Below are positions 1 through 6,064 of a DNA stretch of 8,403 bases, piece by piece. The DNA is from Candidatus Iainarchaeum sp. (GTDB taxonomy: Archaea; Iainarchaeota; Iainarchaeia; Iainarchaeales; JAAZKV01). Position 1 is the first letter of the stretch, and each line of letters begins with the position of its first letter. The stretch covers positions 1 to 8,403 of the forward strand of contig JAQVNZ010000031.1 in assembly GCA_028702895.1 (NCBI GenBank). The letters are read 5' to 3'. Under the pieces are notes generated by a model. The model made no database searches and was not told where the DNA came from. It worked only from the letters and a program-made list of their open reading frames with translations. The translations under genes and the position numbers were made by a program.

Positions 1-2694
1 AAAAGGTAATGGTTCAATTGTCCTATCTAAACCATATTTTGCTTGTTTAAAATAACCATTAATCTCAAAAATATATTTTCTTTGAGTATTATTATTTGGT
101 AAGGTTTGTTCTGTGTTAAATAATAATCTTATTCCGTCGCCTTGAACAAGTATTGCAAACATATCATCCACTTTTTTAAGTAAAGGATTAACTTCGCCAT
201 ATTGTGTGGCCATTCCCTCATATCCTTTGCCTGTTCCAAAATTATAAACTTCTGCTTTATCTAATTCCAATTCGATAAGATTAAGTTTTTTATCAAGTGT
301 AGTATCTACTAAAATTAAATCAATATCTGATTTAGCAAAAATATTTAGGCGAATTTTATAATTATTTATTTTAAAAATATTTTTTATCGGGAATGCGAAT
401 AATTTACCATAACCATTAGGGATTGGCATATATGTTGCAAAAACCCAGTCTCCATTTTTATCAAGAACTTCAATAAATGCTGGTTTTGTTCCTGTTGCAT
501 TAGGATTGCTTGACCATTCTTCAGTAGATGGCCAGGCAGTAACTCCACTCATTACAAGTTTAATATCTTCTGCGTTAGATAAATTTCCTAAATCTAATTC
601 TATTAAATCCCATTCAAATTGTCGTCCAATAATTGCTTCATTTTCAATAAATTTATATTCTTCTTCAAATTCAATAATATAATCTCTATTACTAATTTGG
701 TTTAAACAATTGTTTCCAAATTGATCAATACAATTTTTTGGGGGTTTAGCAGCTAAACTTATTGTGTGTAAAGTTATTGTTTCATCTTGAATTGCTTTTG
801 TTCCTTCAAGTTCCCAATTTGTAGTAAAAGAAGCTGCACCGGGGGCAATATCAAAACCAGTTGGTATGTCTACATAAGATAATTTTGTTGCATCAATATA
901 ACTAACTTCATCAGGCGTTTGTTTAACTTCTAACAAATATTTTCCATTAATTTCATCAAATGGTTTATCAATTATTACTAAATCGTTAGGGTATGGTTTT
1001 CTTCTACCCAATTCATTTAAAACTCCTAACATGGATTGTGGGAATACATCGTTTACTAAAGACATTCCTTCATCACCATAAACATATAGAAAAGGACAAG
1101 AACCCGTGGCATAATAACTTTTTGACACGGGGCCAGAGCAACTCAGTATTATCTGGCCTATGTTTGTCGTAAATTCTATTGTGCCAGAAAGATTCGTTCC
1201 TCTTGGAATTAATATTGGGTCCATTGACATTGTGTTGTTGGGATCAGCTAGCTGTGTACAAAAATGTACTTCCTCATCTGGGATGATAGTTGAAATATAA
1301 CAACCTTTAGTTTGGCCATTACTGTTGCTCCCGTATTCCATTGCTTGTGAAAATCCATAATAGTTTTTCCAAGAGCTTATTTCACAGCCTCTTGATGAAC
1401 AGATGCCACTTTTACTAAAAGTGCCTGTACAATCACCTGTTTGTCCTCCACATGGATATCTAACGCCACCACACCAGCTAGTTATGGGTGTGAGACTATT
1501 ATTTGTTAATCCAATGCATAATGCTGGTTTGTAGGAGTCGGCTGAGGTTTCATGGCCAAAAAAATCAAGGCTTGTTACAGTTACATCTGAACTGTCTGTT
1601 GAACATGAAAAAAAATTTATTGTATTTGTGTTTCTGGGGGCAGTATCATTTACAGCGGTAGCTTTAGAACCATAAATATCTTCACATTCAATATTCCAAG
1701 TGTGTTGTCCCAATGTGTCAAAAACATAATTAAATGAACCGGGTAAAAAATTTTCAGAAGCCGTAACTTTAGGTTCTCCATTAATAATTAAACGACACTC
1801 TTTAATTCCATCTGGGTCAATTGCAGAATATGTTAATGTAGTTGAATCACCTATATAAGAAACCGCATTGTTTGAAGGGCTAATTAGATTTATTGCGGGT
1901 GGGCTTGATTGTATTTCAAAATCCCATGGTCCGTTTGAAGCAGTGGAAATGTATCCTAACAAGTTTTCACATTCAATATTCCAAGTATGTTCGCCCACAG
2001 TATTAAACGTTTTTGAAAAAGAACTTACTCCTGAAGGGGGGGAATTAACGGTTTGATCAATTAATTCATCTATAATTAAATTACAATAATTAGTGTCTGT
2101 CCCAACATTAGTGGCTAAATAATTAAAAGTAATAGTGCTGCCCACTGCTAAAGTACTATTGTCTCCTGGTGAATACAAAATAATTTTCGAAGATTCTGCA
2201 ACTGAAGCAAGATCTTTGGAAGTTAAAGTATAATCTTCACAAGGAATTGTCATATTTTCTATTATAACTGTTTTTTTCAAACCTGTTGTGGGAGTATATT
2301 CAATTTTAATATTTTTAATAACGGTTGATCCATTAACACAAGTTTCACTTAAATACAAGGGAAAAATTTTAGAATTTCCTGTTGTGAGATTATTGTTTCC
2401 AGTGTAAGTTTGTTCAATATCATTTACATAAATTTTGTCAATTGTGATAGGTTTAGATTCATTTGATCCAACCTTTAAAGCGTATTGTCCTGAAGTTGAA
2501 ACAATTGATTCAGTGATACTTAACGCTCCTGACATTTGACTTATGTTTTGAGATGTGGAAGAAAAACTATCTCCTGTGCTTAAAAAATTAGTAATTATAA
2601 CAACAACGGCCAATGCAATAACTATGACAATAGCTATAACTACTAAGTACTCAATAGTTCCTTGTCCTTTGTTTGAAAAATAATTTGGATTCAA
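1..2694 (-). CDS. Giant class III signal peptide (pilin-type) surface protein, C-terminus beyond window
   Basis: The frame is open for 898 codons from 2694 to the window edge; I checked every codon for stops. No ATG lies upstream of the signal sequence. An in-frame stop lies 10 codons upstream and the first in-frame ATG is codon 54, past the membrane segment, so the start must be TTG at 2694, with a weak GTGAG about 10 nt before it. The N-terminus MNPNYFSNKG is followed by QGTIEYL and a hydrophobic run (residues ~17-38). This is the archaeal class III signal: cleavage before Gln, Glu at +5, processed by an EppA/FlaK-type peptidase. Two Ig-like repeats follow, each with a TWNIECE motif (residues 237 and 332, 95 apart). 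Next come a Cys-rich stretch (C408, C415, C422, C432, C437) and a module from CPFLYVY (533) to IEPLPF at the edge. Likely a pilus-tip or cell-surface adhesin; the ligand is unknown. Confidence 0.9.
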   Translation of the reverse strand, partial: MNPNYFSNKGQGTIEYLVVIAIVIVIALAVVVIITNFLSTGDSFSSTSQNISQMSGALSITESIVSTSGQYALKVGSNESKPITIDKIYVNDIEQTYTGNNNLTTGNSKIFPLYLSETCVNGSTVIKNIKIEYTPTTGLKKTVIIENMTIPCEDYTLTSKDLASVAESSKIILYSPGDNSTLAVGSTITFNYLATNVGTDTNYCNLIIDELIDQTVNSPPSGVSSFSKTFNTVGEHTWNIECENLLGYISTASNGPWDFEIQSSPPAINLISPSNNAVSYIGDSTTLTYSAIDPDGIKECRLIINGEPKVTASENFLPGSFNYVFDTLGQHTWNIECEDIYGSKATAVNDTAPRNTNTINFFSCSTDSSDVTVTSLDFFGHETSADSYKPALCIGLTNNSLTPITSWCGGVRYPCGGQTGDCTGTFSKSGICSSRGCEISSWKNYYGFSQAMEYGSNSNGQTKGCYISTIIPDEEVHFCTQLADPNNTMSMDPILIPRGTNLSGTIEFTTNIGQIILSCSGPVSKSYYATGSCPFLYVYGDEGMSLVNDVFPQSMLGVLNELGRRKPYPNDLVIIDKPFDEINGKYLLEVKQTPDEVSYIDATKLSYVDIPTGFDIAPGAASFTTNWELEGTKAIQDETITLHTISLAAKPPKNCIDQFGNNCLNQISNRDYIIEFEEEYKFIENEAIIGRQFEWDLIELDLGNLSNAEDIKLVMSGVTAWPSTEEWSSNPNATGTKPAFIEVLDKNGDWVFATYMPIPNGYGKLFAFPIKNIFKINNYKIRLNIFAKSDIDLILVDTTLDKKLNLIELELDKAEVYNFGTGKGYEGMATQYGEVNPLLKKVDDMFAILVQGDGIRLLFNTEQTLPNNNTQRKYIFEINGYFKQAKYGLDRTIEPLPF
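1681..1986 (-). repeat. Two Ig-like repeat units in the surface protein
   Basis: The two copies are 285 bp (95 codons) apart. The 21 bases at 1681-1701 and at 1966-1986 are identical and encode TWNIECE, preceded by (V/L)G(E/Q)H and followed by a short acidic turn ending in Gly (ENLLG or EDIYG). Each copy has a Trp and a Cys on the same strand, as in the extracellular Ig/PKD-like folds common in DPANN surface proteins. Identical bases, not only similar residues, suggest a fairly recent internal duplication or gene conversion. The coordinates span from one conserved motif to the other. Confidence 0.75.
2609..2694 (-). other. Class III (archaellin/pilin-type) signal peptide and hydrophobic assembly helix
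   Basis: Codons 1-10 encode MNPNYFSNKG with a Lys-Gly cleavage site. The mature end would be QGTIEYLVV, followed by about 20 Ile/Val/Ala/Leu residues. In this family the positive residue and Gly before the cut, Gln at +1 and Glu at +5 are the recognised features, and all are present. The helix normally packs into a pilus core, so the large C-terminal part would project outward. Confidence is high for the motif; assembly into a pilus is an inference. Confidence 0.85.
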
Positions 2695-2758
2695 ATAAAC
2701 ACACTCACAACTAAAATAAAGTTAGTTAATACTTTTTTAAATTAACATATTAGACCAA

Positions 2759-2793
2759 TATTTAAACTACTATTTAAACTATTGTTTAAATTA
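2759..2793 (-). promoter_or_regulatory. Phased AT repeats with TATA boxes, promoter of the surface protein
   Basis: On the plus strand TATTTAAACTA occurs at 2759-2769 and 2771-2781, with a diverged copy, TGTTTAAATTA, at 2783-2793, so the period is 12 bp. On the minus strand the first two read TTTAAATA, a good archaeal TATA box. A start about 25 nt downstream would give a leader of roughly 42-55 nt before TTG at 2694. The regular spacing also fits an operator with repeated contacts. Which copy is used cannot be told from sequence. Confidence 0.5.
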
Positions 2794-2808
2794 ATTCGTT
2801 GAATTAAT
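2790..2808. repeat. Palindrome in the divergent promoter region
   Basis: ATTAATTC, loop GTT, GAATTAAT: perfect 8-bp arms. It directly follows the three phased repeats and lies about 125 bp before the start of the rightward gene at 2934. Position and symmetry suggest a dimeric regulator site able to act on both divergent genes. AT-rich DNA forms palindromes by chance, so function is uncertain. Confidence 0.4.
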
Positions 2809-2878
2809 ATAGTATGTGTTTTTTGGTACTACATAATTTGTTTAAATGATTTATTGAAAATATTTTAAAAGAAAAAAG

Positions 2879-2888
2879 TTAAATATAA
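2879..2888 (+). promoter_or_regulatory. TATA box for the NifX-like gene
   Basis: TTAAATATAA is centred near 2884, placing the transcription start near 2910 and giving a leader of about 24 nt. The leader holds a weak AAGGT (2919-2923) 10 nt before the ATG, so this gene is probably leadered, unlike several others in the window. Confidence 0.5.
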
Positions 2889-2933
2889 GCTAAACTTAAT
2901 CTTAATATAATAAAAAATAAGGTATATTTAATT

Positions 2934-3563
2934 ATGGTTAATTTGGAAATTGATGGGGATTTGGATTCAAATCCAAAATTTAAAATAAACAAAAAAATAG
3001 TTTTGTTAATCTTAATTATTTTTGTGTCGGTGGTTGTTGGAGGGATATTTTTAACGAATCTTAATTTAATAAATCAAGACACGTTTGTTTATGATTATAA
3101 TGGAAATTCTCAAGAAGTGCCTACATTTTTTCCAGATGATTTTGATTTAAATCAAAGTAATAGTGATTATAATATTCCTACAAAAGAAGAGTATGAATCA
3201 CAATTGCCTGTACAAACATCTTTTTGTGAATTTGCAAGAACAATTAATTTAGAATCTGGAATTTTTGCATTGCCTTCTGATGCTTTAGATTCAAATTCAA
3301 ATATTAGTAATTATGATCACCATGCAAAATATTTTCTAATTTACAATAATGGTGTTTTTGTTAAGGCTTTGGAAAATTATGATGCTCCAACAGAAAAACG
3401 AGCTGTTGAATTGCTTCTTGATAATGGTGTGGAAAATATAATTACTCGAAGAGACTATGCTACAGGGTTGAATGAGGAAGCAAAAAATAATGGGATTAAT
3501 TGTTATTGGGCAAGTTGGCCAAGATTATCAATGGAAAAATTGATTAGTAAAGAACCTGTTTAA
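2934..3563 (+). CDS. Membrane-anchored protein with NifX/FeMo-cofactor-like domain
   Basis: This is a 209-residue protein. Residues 22-41 form one transmembrane helix preceded by KFKINKK, so by the positive-inside rule the N-terminus is cytoplasmic and the rest lies outside. A low-complexity Asp/Asn/Ser linker (~50-90) leads to a domain at about 109-192. That domain follows the pattern of the dinitrogenase iron-molybdenum cofactor family (NifX, NifB C-terminus, MTH1175-like): a beta strand ending in PSD, a central His pair (H129, H130) before AKYFLIYNNG, an acidic ENYD turn, helix RAVELLLDNGV, strand ENIITRR, helix, then strand NGINCYW. Cys98 and Cys190 could form a disulfide if the domain is outside. 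The family binds metal clusters or acts as a small scaffold; no nitrogen-fixation genes are near, so the role here is unknown. The fold call is from pattern memory. Confidence 0.65.
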   Translation: MVNLEIDGDLDSNPKFKINKKIVLLILIIFVSVVVGGIFLTNLNLINQDTFVYDYNGNSQEVPTFFPDDFDLNQSNSDYNIPTKEEYESQLPVQTSFCEFARTINLESGIFALPSDALDSNSNISNYDHHAKYFLIYNNGVFVKALENYDAPTEKRAVELLLDNGVENIITRRDYATGLNEEAKNNGINCYWASWPRLSMEKLISKEPV

Positions 3564-3609
3564 TAAAATTAAATTATTTTTTAATAGTGGGTTTTAAAAT
3601 AAACTCTTG

Positions 3610-3632
3610 TTATGTATAGTTATTATACATAA
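3610..3632. repeat. Inverted repeat after the NifX-like gene
   Basis: TTATGTATA, loop GTTAT, TATACATAA: perfect 9-bp arms, 47 nt after the stop codon of the NifX-like gene. The 10-base right side, TTATACATAA, recurs exactly at 4041-4050. There is no T-run immediately after it, so a factor-binding site or an element end is as likely as a terminator. Confidence 0.45.
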
Positions 3633-4077
3633 TAATTAGTCTGTTTGCGCCGCCTGTTGGTTTAATATTAAATTATTTGTTTATTGTCATATTCTTGTTT
3701 CTTATTGTTTTATCACAAATTCTAGGACACTTTTTTATCGGCCTTCTCAATTCACTTTTTTTATTTATTTTTCATTTGCTTGTTTTGTTTGTTTGGGCCT
3801 TATTGTTTGTTTCTTTTGGTTGTTTGATCTAGTGTTAACTCCTTTGTGAGCTAGTCTTAGTTGGTTATTTTTTTTGTTATATTTTATTTTGGTTAGGTAT
3901 TGGCTTGTAGGGTAGTTGTTGGATCATTGGTGATTTTGTTTTTATTGTTTGTTTGCATTGTTTTATTGTGATTAATCGTTTGGGTGCATAGTTGATTTTT
4001 TTGCCATATTTTGATTTTTTTTGGCCACCTTAAACAAATCTTATACATAACTTGTTTTTTCGGGTACTTTCAAATTT

Positions 4078-4102
4078 GGTCCTCTCTTTAGCTCCGAGGG
4101 CC
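4078..4102 (+). other. GC-rich hairpin, possible structured RNA or element remnant
   Basis: GGTCCTC (4078-4084) pairs with GAGGGCC (4096-4102), seven pairs with one T-G wobble, around an 11-base loop. The wobble favours an RNA read from the plus strand. It lies in a GC island within a region of about 25-30% GC. No tRNA-like arms or known RNA signature were recognised. Confidence 0.3.
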
Positions 4103-4331
4103 CGCTTTCTTCCACTACTCTGTTTTTGATCATTGTTTTTTCAAAAAGTCCAAATATTGTGAAGGAATTTTGCAGTATAATCAGGCTTAGCTTGCATCTT
4201 GAAAATTGAAGAAAGTGCTATGTTTCATGTATATTATTGAATATTGGCAAAATGAGGTGTTTTTCTACATTTAAGTTCTAATTTTAATTATTTGAATTAA
4301 ATTTGGTATGATTTAAATTATTTATTAGGCG

Positions 4332-4345
4332 AAGAACTGGTTCTT
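4332..4345. repeat. Short inverted repeat downstream of the LAGLIDADG gene
   Basis: AAGAAC, TG, GTTCTT: perfect 6-bp arms, 15 nt past the end of the leftward gene. A terminator role is possible, but the minus strand beyond it has no T-run. Confidence 0.3.
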
Positions 4346-4360
4346 AACAAGTGATTAAAA

Positions 4361-4945
4361 TCAACAATAATTGTTATGTAGTAATTTTTGTTTTTTAATG
4401 TCTAAATGTGCTAAAATATATTTTTTCTCTTCGGTGAAAACTTTTGCAATCTCGGTAGGTTTCCACATTGTGGTTTTCCCTGAATGAGTGTTCATCAAGC
4501 CTCTAATTCGACAAATTTCTAGAAATCCTTCTTTGGTTTGATGTTTTTTTAAATAAATAATATCAAGACATTGGCACCAATAATTAAAATCACTGCCTTT
4601 TGTAGTCATAAATATGCAATTTTTAAAAAAGTCTCTTACTTTAATTAAATCAGATAATGTTTGTACATAGTAATGTGCTATGTTTTGATGCTTAGTTGAA
4701 TTCTTTCTATAATTAGTGTATATTTCACCAACGCCAATAATTTCTCTTATTTCTTCAAGTACTTTTTGATCTCTTTTAGCACAAACTATTCTAAATGAGG
4801 GTTTAACTCTAAATGGGAATGCGTTTAATTTTTTTGAATTAGATCTCTTAGTTTTTCTTGTGTGATAATCAACATATCTTTGCAAAGTAATATTAAAACA
4901 ACCTTCTCCTTCAACAAATCCTAAAATATAATCTTTGCTTAACAT
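4361..4945 (-). CDS. Free-standing LAGLIDADG homing endonuclease
   Basis: This is a 194-residue protein. Residues 7-15 read ILGFVEGEG, a LAGLIDADG helix in the common GFVEGEG form; E14 is the expected metal-binding catalytic acid. The rest fits the family's single-domain core: basic DNA-contacting strands (VKPSFRIVCAKRD, ~48-59), helix VLEEIREIIGVGEIY (~62-76), a strand with HYYVQTLSDL (~91-100), and FFKNCIFMTTKGSDF (~106-120). Only one motif is present and the length is close to single-motif enzymes, so it should act as a homodimer cutting a near-palindromic target. No intron or intein host frame is visible, so it looks free-standing. The TATA box lies about 24 nt before ATG and there is no Shine-Dalgarno site, suggesting a leaderless mRNA. 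Target and present activity are unknown. Confidence 0.88.
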   Translation of the reverse strand: MLSKDYILGFVEGEGCFNITLQRYVDYHTRKTKRSNSKKLNAFPFRVKPSFRIVCAKRDQKVLEEIREIIGVGEIYTNYRKNSTKHQNIAHYYVQTLSDLIKVRDFFKNCIFMTTKGSDFNYWCQCLDIIYLKKHQTKEGFLEICRIRGLMNTHSGKTTMWKPTEIAKVFTEEKKYILAHLDIKKQKLLHNNYC

Positions 4946-4962
4946 ATTAAAATTTTATTTAC

Positions 4963-4974
4963 TTTATTTAAATT
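4963..4974 (-). promoter_or_regulatory. TATA box of the LAGLIDADG gene
   Basis: The minus strand reads AATTTAAATAAA, centred about 24 nt before the ATG at 4945. An upstream CGAA at its 5' flank fits a TFB recognition element. The spacing implies transcription starting at or next to the start codon. Confidence 0.6.
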
Positions 4975-4991
4975 CGTTTTGGAAGTGTTGG

Positions 4992-4998
4992 GCCGGTG
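4992..4998 (-). promoter_or_regulatory. CACCGGC block upstream of the LAGLIDADG promoter
   Basis: On the minus strand CACCGGC ends 46 nt before the ATG. The same seven bases occur before the nuclease gene at 8117-8123, ending 47 nt before its ATG, and the CGGC of the Bro-N promoter also ends 47 nt before its ATG. The CCTCACA half seen in those two is not clearly present here, so this is a partial match only. Confidence 0.35.
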
Positions 4999-5024
4999 AA
5001 ATAAATATAATTTTATATTAAGTA

Positions 5025-5045
5025 ATTCTAACTTAAAGTTAGAAT
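5025..5045. repeat. Perfect 21-bp palindrome between divergent genes
   Basis: ATTCTAACTT, A, AAGTTAGAAT: 10-bp arms with one central base, between the LAGLIDADG gene and the Bro-N operon. It is 80 bp before the former's start and about 180 bp before the latter's. It could be a dimeric regulator site, or a candidate target for a homodimeric single-motif LAGLIDADG enzyme, though natural targets need only be partly symmetric. Confidence 0.45.
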
Positions 5046-5176
5046 ATTATAACTTTTTATTATATTTTTAATACTTTTAAAAAAGCGTCCTATAAAATGT
5101 GATTTTTTATTTGGTTTTAATTTTTTTTATTTTGTTTTTTGTTTGGAGTAAATTTAGTTAAAATTAAACCTCTCCT

Positions 5177-5192
5177 CGGCATTCGCCTCACA
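5177..5192 (+). promoter_or_regulatory. Shared promoter element, copy 1 (before Bro-N/2H operon)
   Basis: CGGCAT, TCG, CCTCACA. It stands out as a GC-rich block in AT-rich DNA, directly before the TATA box, ending 35 nt before the ATG at 5228. The same two half-motifs recur at 8120-8136 before the nuclease gene at nearly the same distance. Likely an operator or activator site; the binding protein is unknown. Confidence 0.6.
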
Positions 5193-5196
5193 GAAG

Positions 5197-5206
5197 CTTT
5201 TTATAA
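5197..5206 (+). promoter_or_regulatory. TATA box of the Bro-N operon
   Basis: The sequence CTTTTTATAA is centred about 26 nt before the ATG at 5228. The short space and the absence of a purine-rich ribosome site (ACAAAGCATTTTT precedes the ATG) imply a leaderless transcript. Confidence 0.6.
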
Positions 5207-5227
5207 TGTTTAAAACAAAGCATTTTT

Positions 5228-6064
5228 ATGAAAGAAAGTAATGCAATTAAATTATTTCAAAATACGAAAGTAAGAGTAAAATGGGATGCAGACAAAGAAG
5301 ATTATTATTTTTCAATTGTTGATGTTGTATCTGTTTTAACAGAAAACAATTTCCAAACAGCTAGAAAATATTGGAATAAGTTAAAACAACGCTTAAAAGA
5401 AGAAGGAAATGAGTCGGTGACAAAATGTCACCAACTGAAATTAATTGCTTCAGATGGCAAAGAATATCACACCGATGTTGCAAACACAGAACAATTACTT
5501 CGTTTAATTCAATCCATTCCCTCAAAAAAAGCAGAACCATTTAAATTATGGCTTGCTCAAGTAGGAAAAGAAAGAATTAATGAGACAGCAGATCCAGAAA
5601 AAACAATAGATCGGGCAATGAAAACTTATTTACAAAAAGGTTATTCAAAAGAATGGATTAATCAAAGGTTAAAATCAATTGAAATTAGAAAAGAATTAAC
5701 TGATGAATGGGAAAGAGTGGGAATAGAAAAACCAACAGATTTTGCTATTTTAACAAATGAAATAACAAAAGCATGGTCAGGAAAAACAATAAAAAATTAT
5801 AAGAAATTTAAAAATTTAAAAAAAGAAAATTTAAGAGATAATATGAGTAATTTAGAACTTGTGTTAAACATGTTAGGCGAAGCAACAACAAAAGAAATTT
5901 CAAAATCAAAAGACCCAAAGACCTTTTCACATTCTAAACAAATAGCTAATGAAGGTGGAATTATAGCGGGAGACACAAGAAAAGCAATTGAGAAAAAAAC
6001 AGGTAAAAAAATTATTATTTCAAAAAACAATTTAAAATTAGAAAAACGAAAGGAATTACTATGA
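5228..6064 (+). CDS. Bro-N domain protein (phage antirepressor-like)
   Basis: This is a 278-residue protein. The N-terminal ~110 residues are a Bro-N domain, the DNA-binding domain of baculovirus BRO proteins and phage antirepressors: KVRVKWDADKEDYYFSIVD (14-32), VSVLTENNFQTARKYWNKL (34-52), CHQLKLIASDGK (67-78), DVANTEQLLRLIQSIPS (83-99) and AEPFKLWLAQVGKERI (102-117). The C-terminal half is the conserved partner region of this full-length type: GYSKEWINQRLKSIEIRKEL, DEWERVGIEKPTDFAILTNEI, NLRDNMSNLELVLNMLGEA, then a Gly/Lys-rich tail with GGIIAGDTRKAIEKKTGKK. The length matches the family. Such genes are common in bacterial and archaeal accessory regions; the exact function is not settled, and control of transcription is the usual inference. 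It overlaps the next gene by ATGA, so the two are coupled. It carries the shared promoter element and could be its regulator. Confidence 0.9.
   Translation: MKESNAIKLFQNTKVRVKWDADKEDYYFSIVDVVSVLTENNFQTARKYWNKLKQRLKEEGNESVTKCHQLKLIASDGKEYHTDVANTEQLLRLIQSIPSKKAEPFKLWLAQVGKERINETADPEKTIDRAMKTYLQKGYSKEWINQRLKSIEIRKELTDEWERVGIEKPTDFAILTNEITKAWSGKTIKNYKKFKNLKKENLRDNMSNLELVLNMLGEATTKEISKSKDPKTFSHSKQIANEGGIIAGDTRKAIEKKTGKKIIISKNNLKLEKRKELL

Larger units (their letters stand above)
3564..4360. other. Long intergenic region, mostly T/G-rich, no confident gene
   Basis: There are 797 bp without a supportable protein gene. From about 3640 to 4040 the plus strand is dominated by T and G: in 3781-3960 I count 103 T, 44 G, 21 A and 12 C. 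Runs such as TTTGTTTGTTTGGG recur. From about 4041 to 4260 the composition changes to a GC-richer island with a hairpin (4078-4102). A perfect AAGAAC-TG-GTTCTT inverted repeat sits at 4332-4345, just past the LAGLIDADG stop. Frames here are open only for about 60-70 codons and lack good starts. It could be a non-coding RNA locus, a decayed element or a replication-linked region; the sequence alone does not decide. Confidence 0.6.

Noticed and set aside
1868..2056. 62-codon plus-strand open frame
   Set aside because: It lies wholly inside the minus-strand surface protein frame, antisense to the Ig-like repeat; no promoter or ribosome site.
3621..3832. About 70 open codons on the plus strand with a hydrophobic translation
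   Set aside because: T-rich DNA lacks stops and always yields Phe/Leu/Val; there is no ATG and no ribosome site, and the frame ends without a recognisable protein.
3640..4100. Minus-strand frame starting MAKKSTMHPND with several TAA codons that would read as a protein if TAA meant Gln
   Set aside because: A/C-rich DNA produces Lys/Asn/Gln/Thr and TAA by composition alone; all other genes in the window end normally at stop codons, so recoding is not supported.
4078..4130. Possible tRNA
   Set aside because: TAGCTC-like bases and a GC stem occur, but there is no TTCGA-type T loop, anticodon arm or matching acceptor ends.
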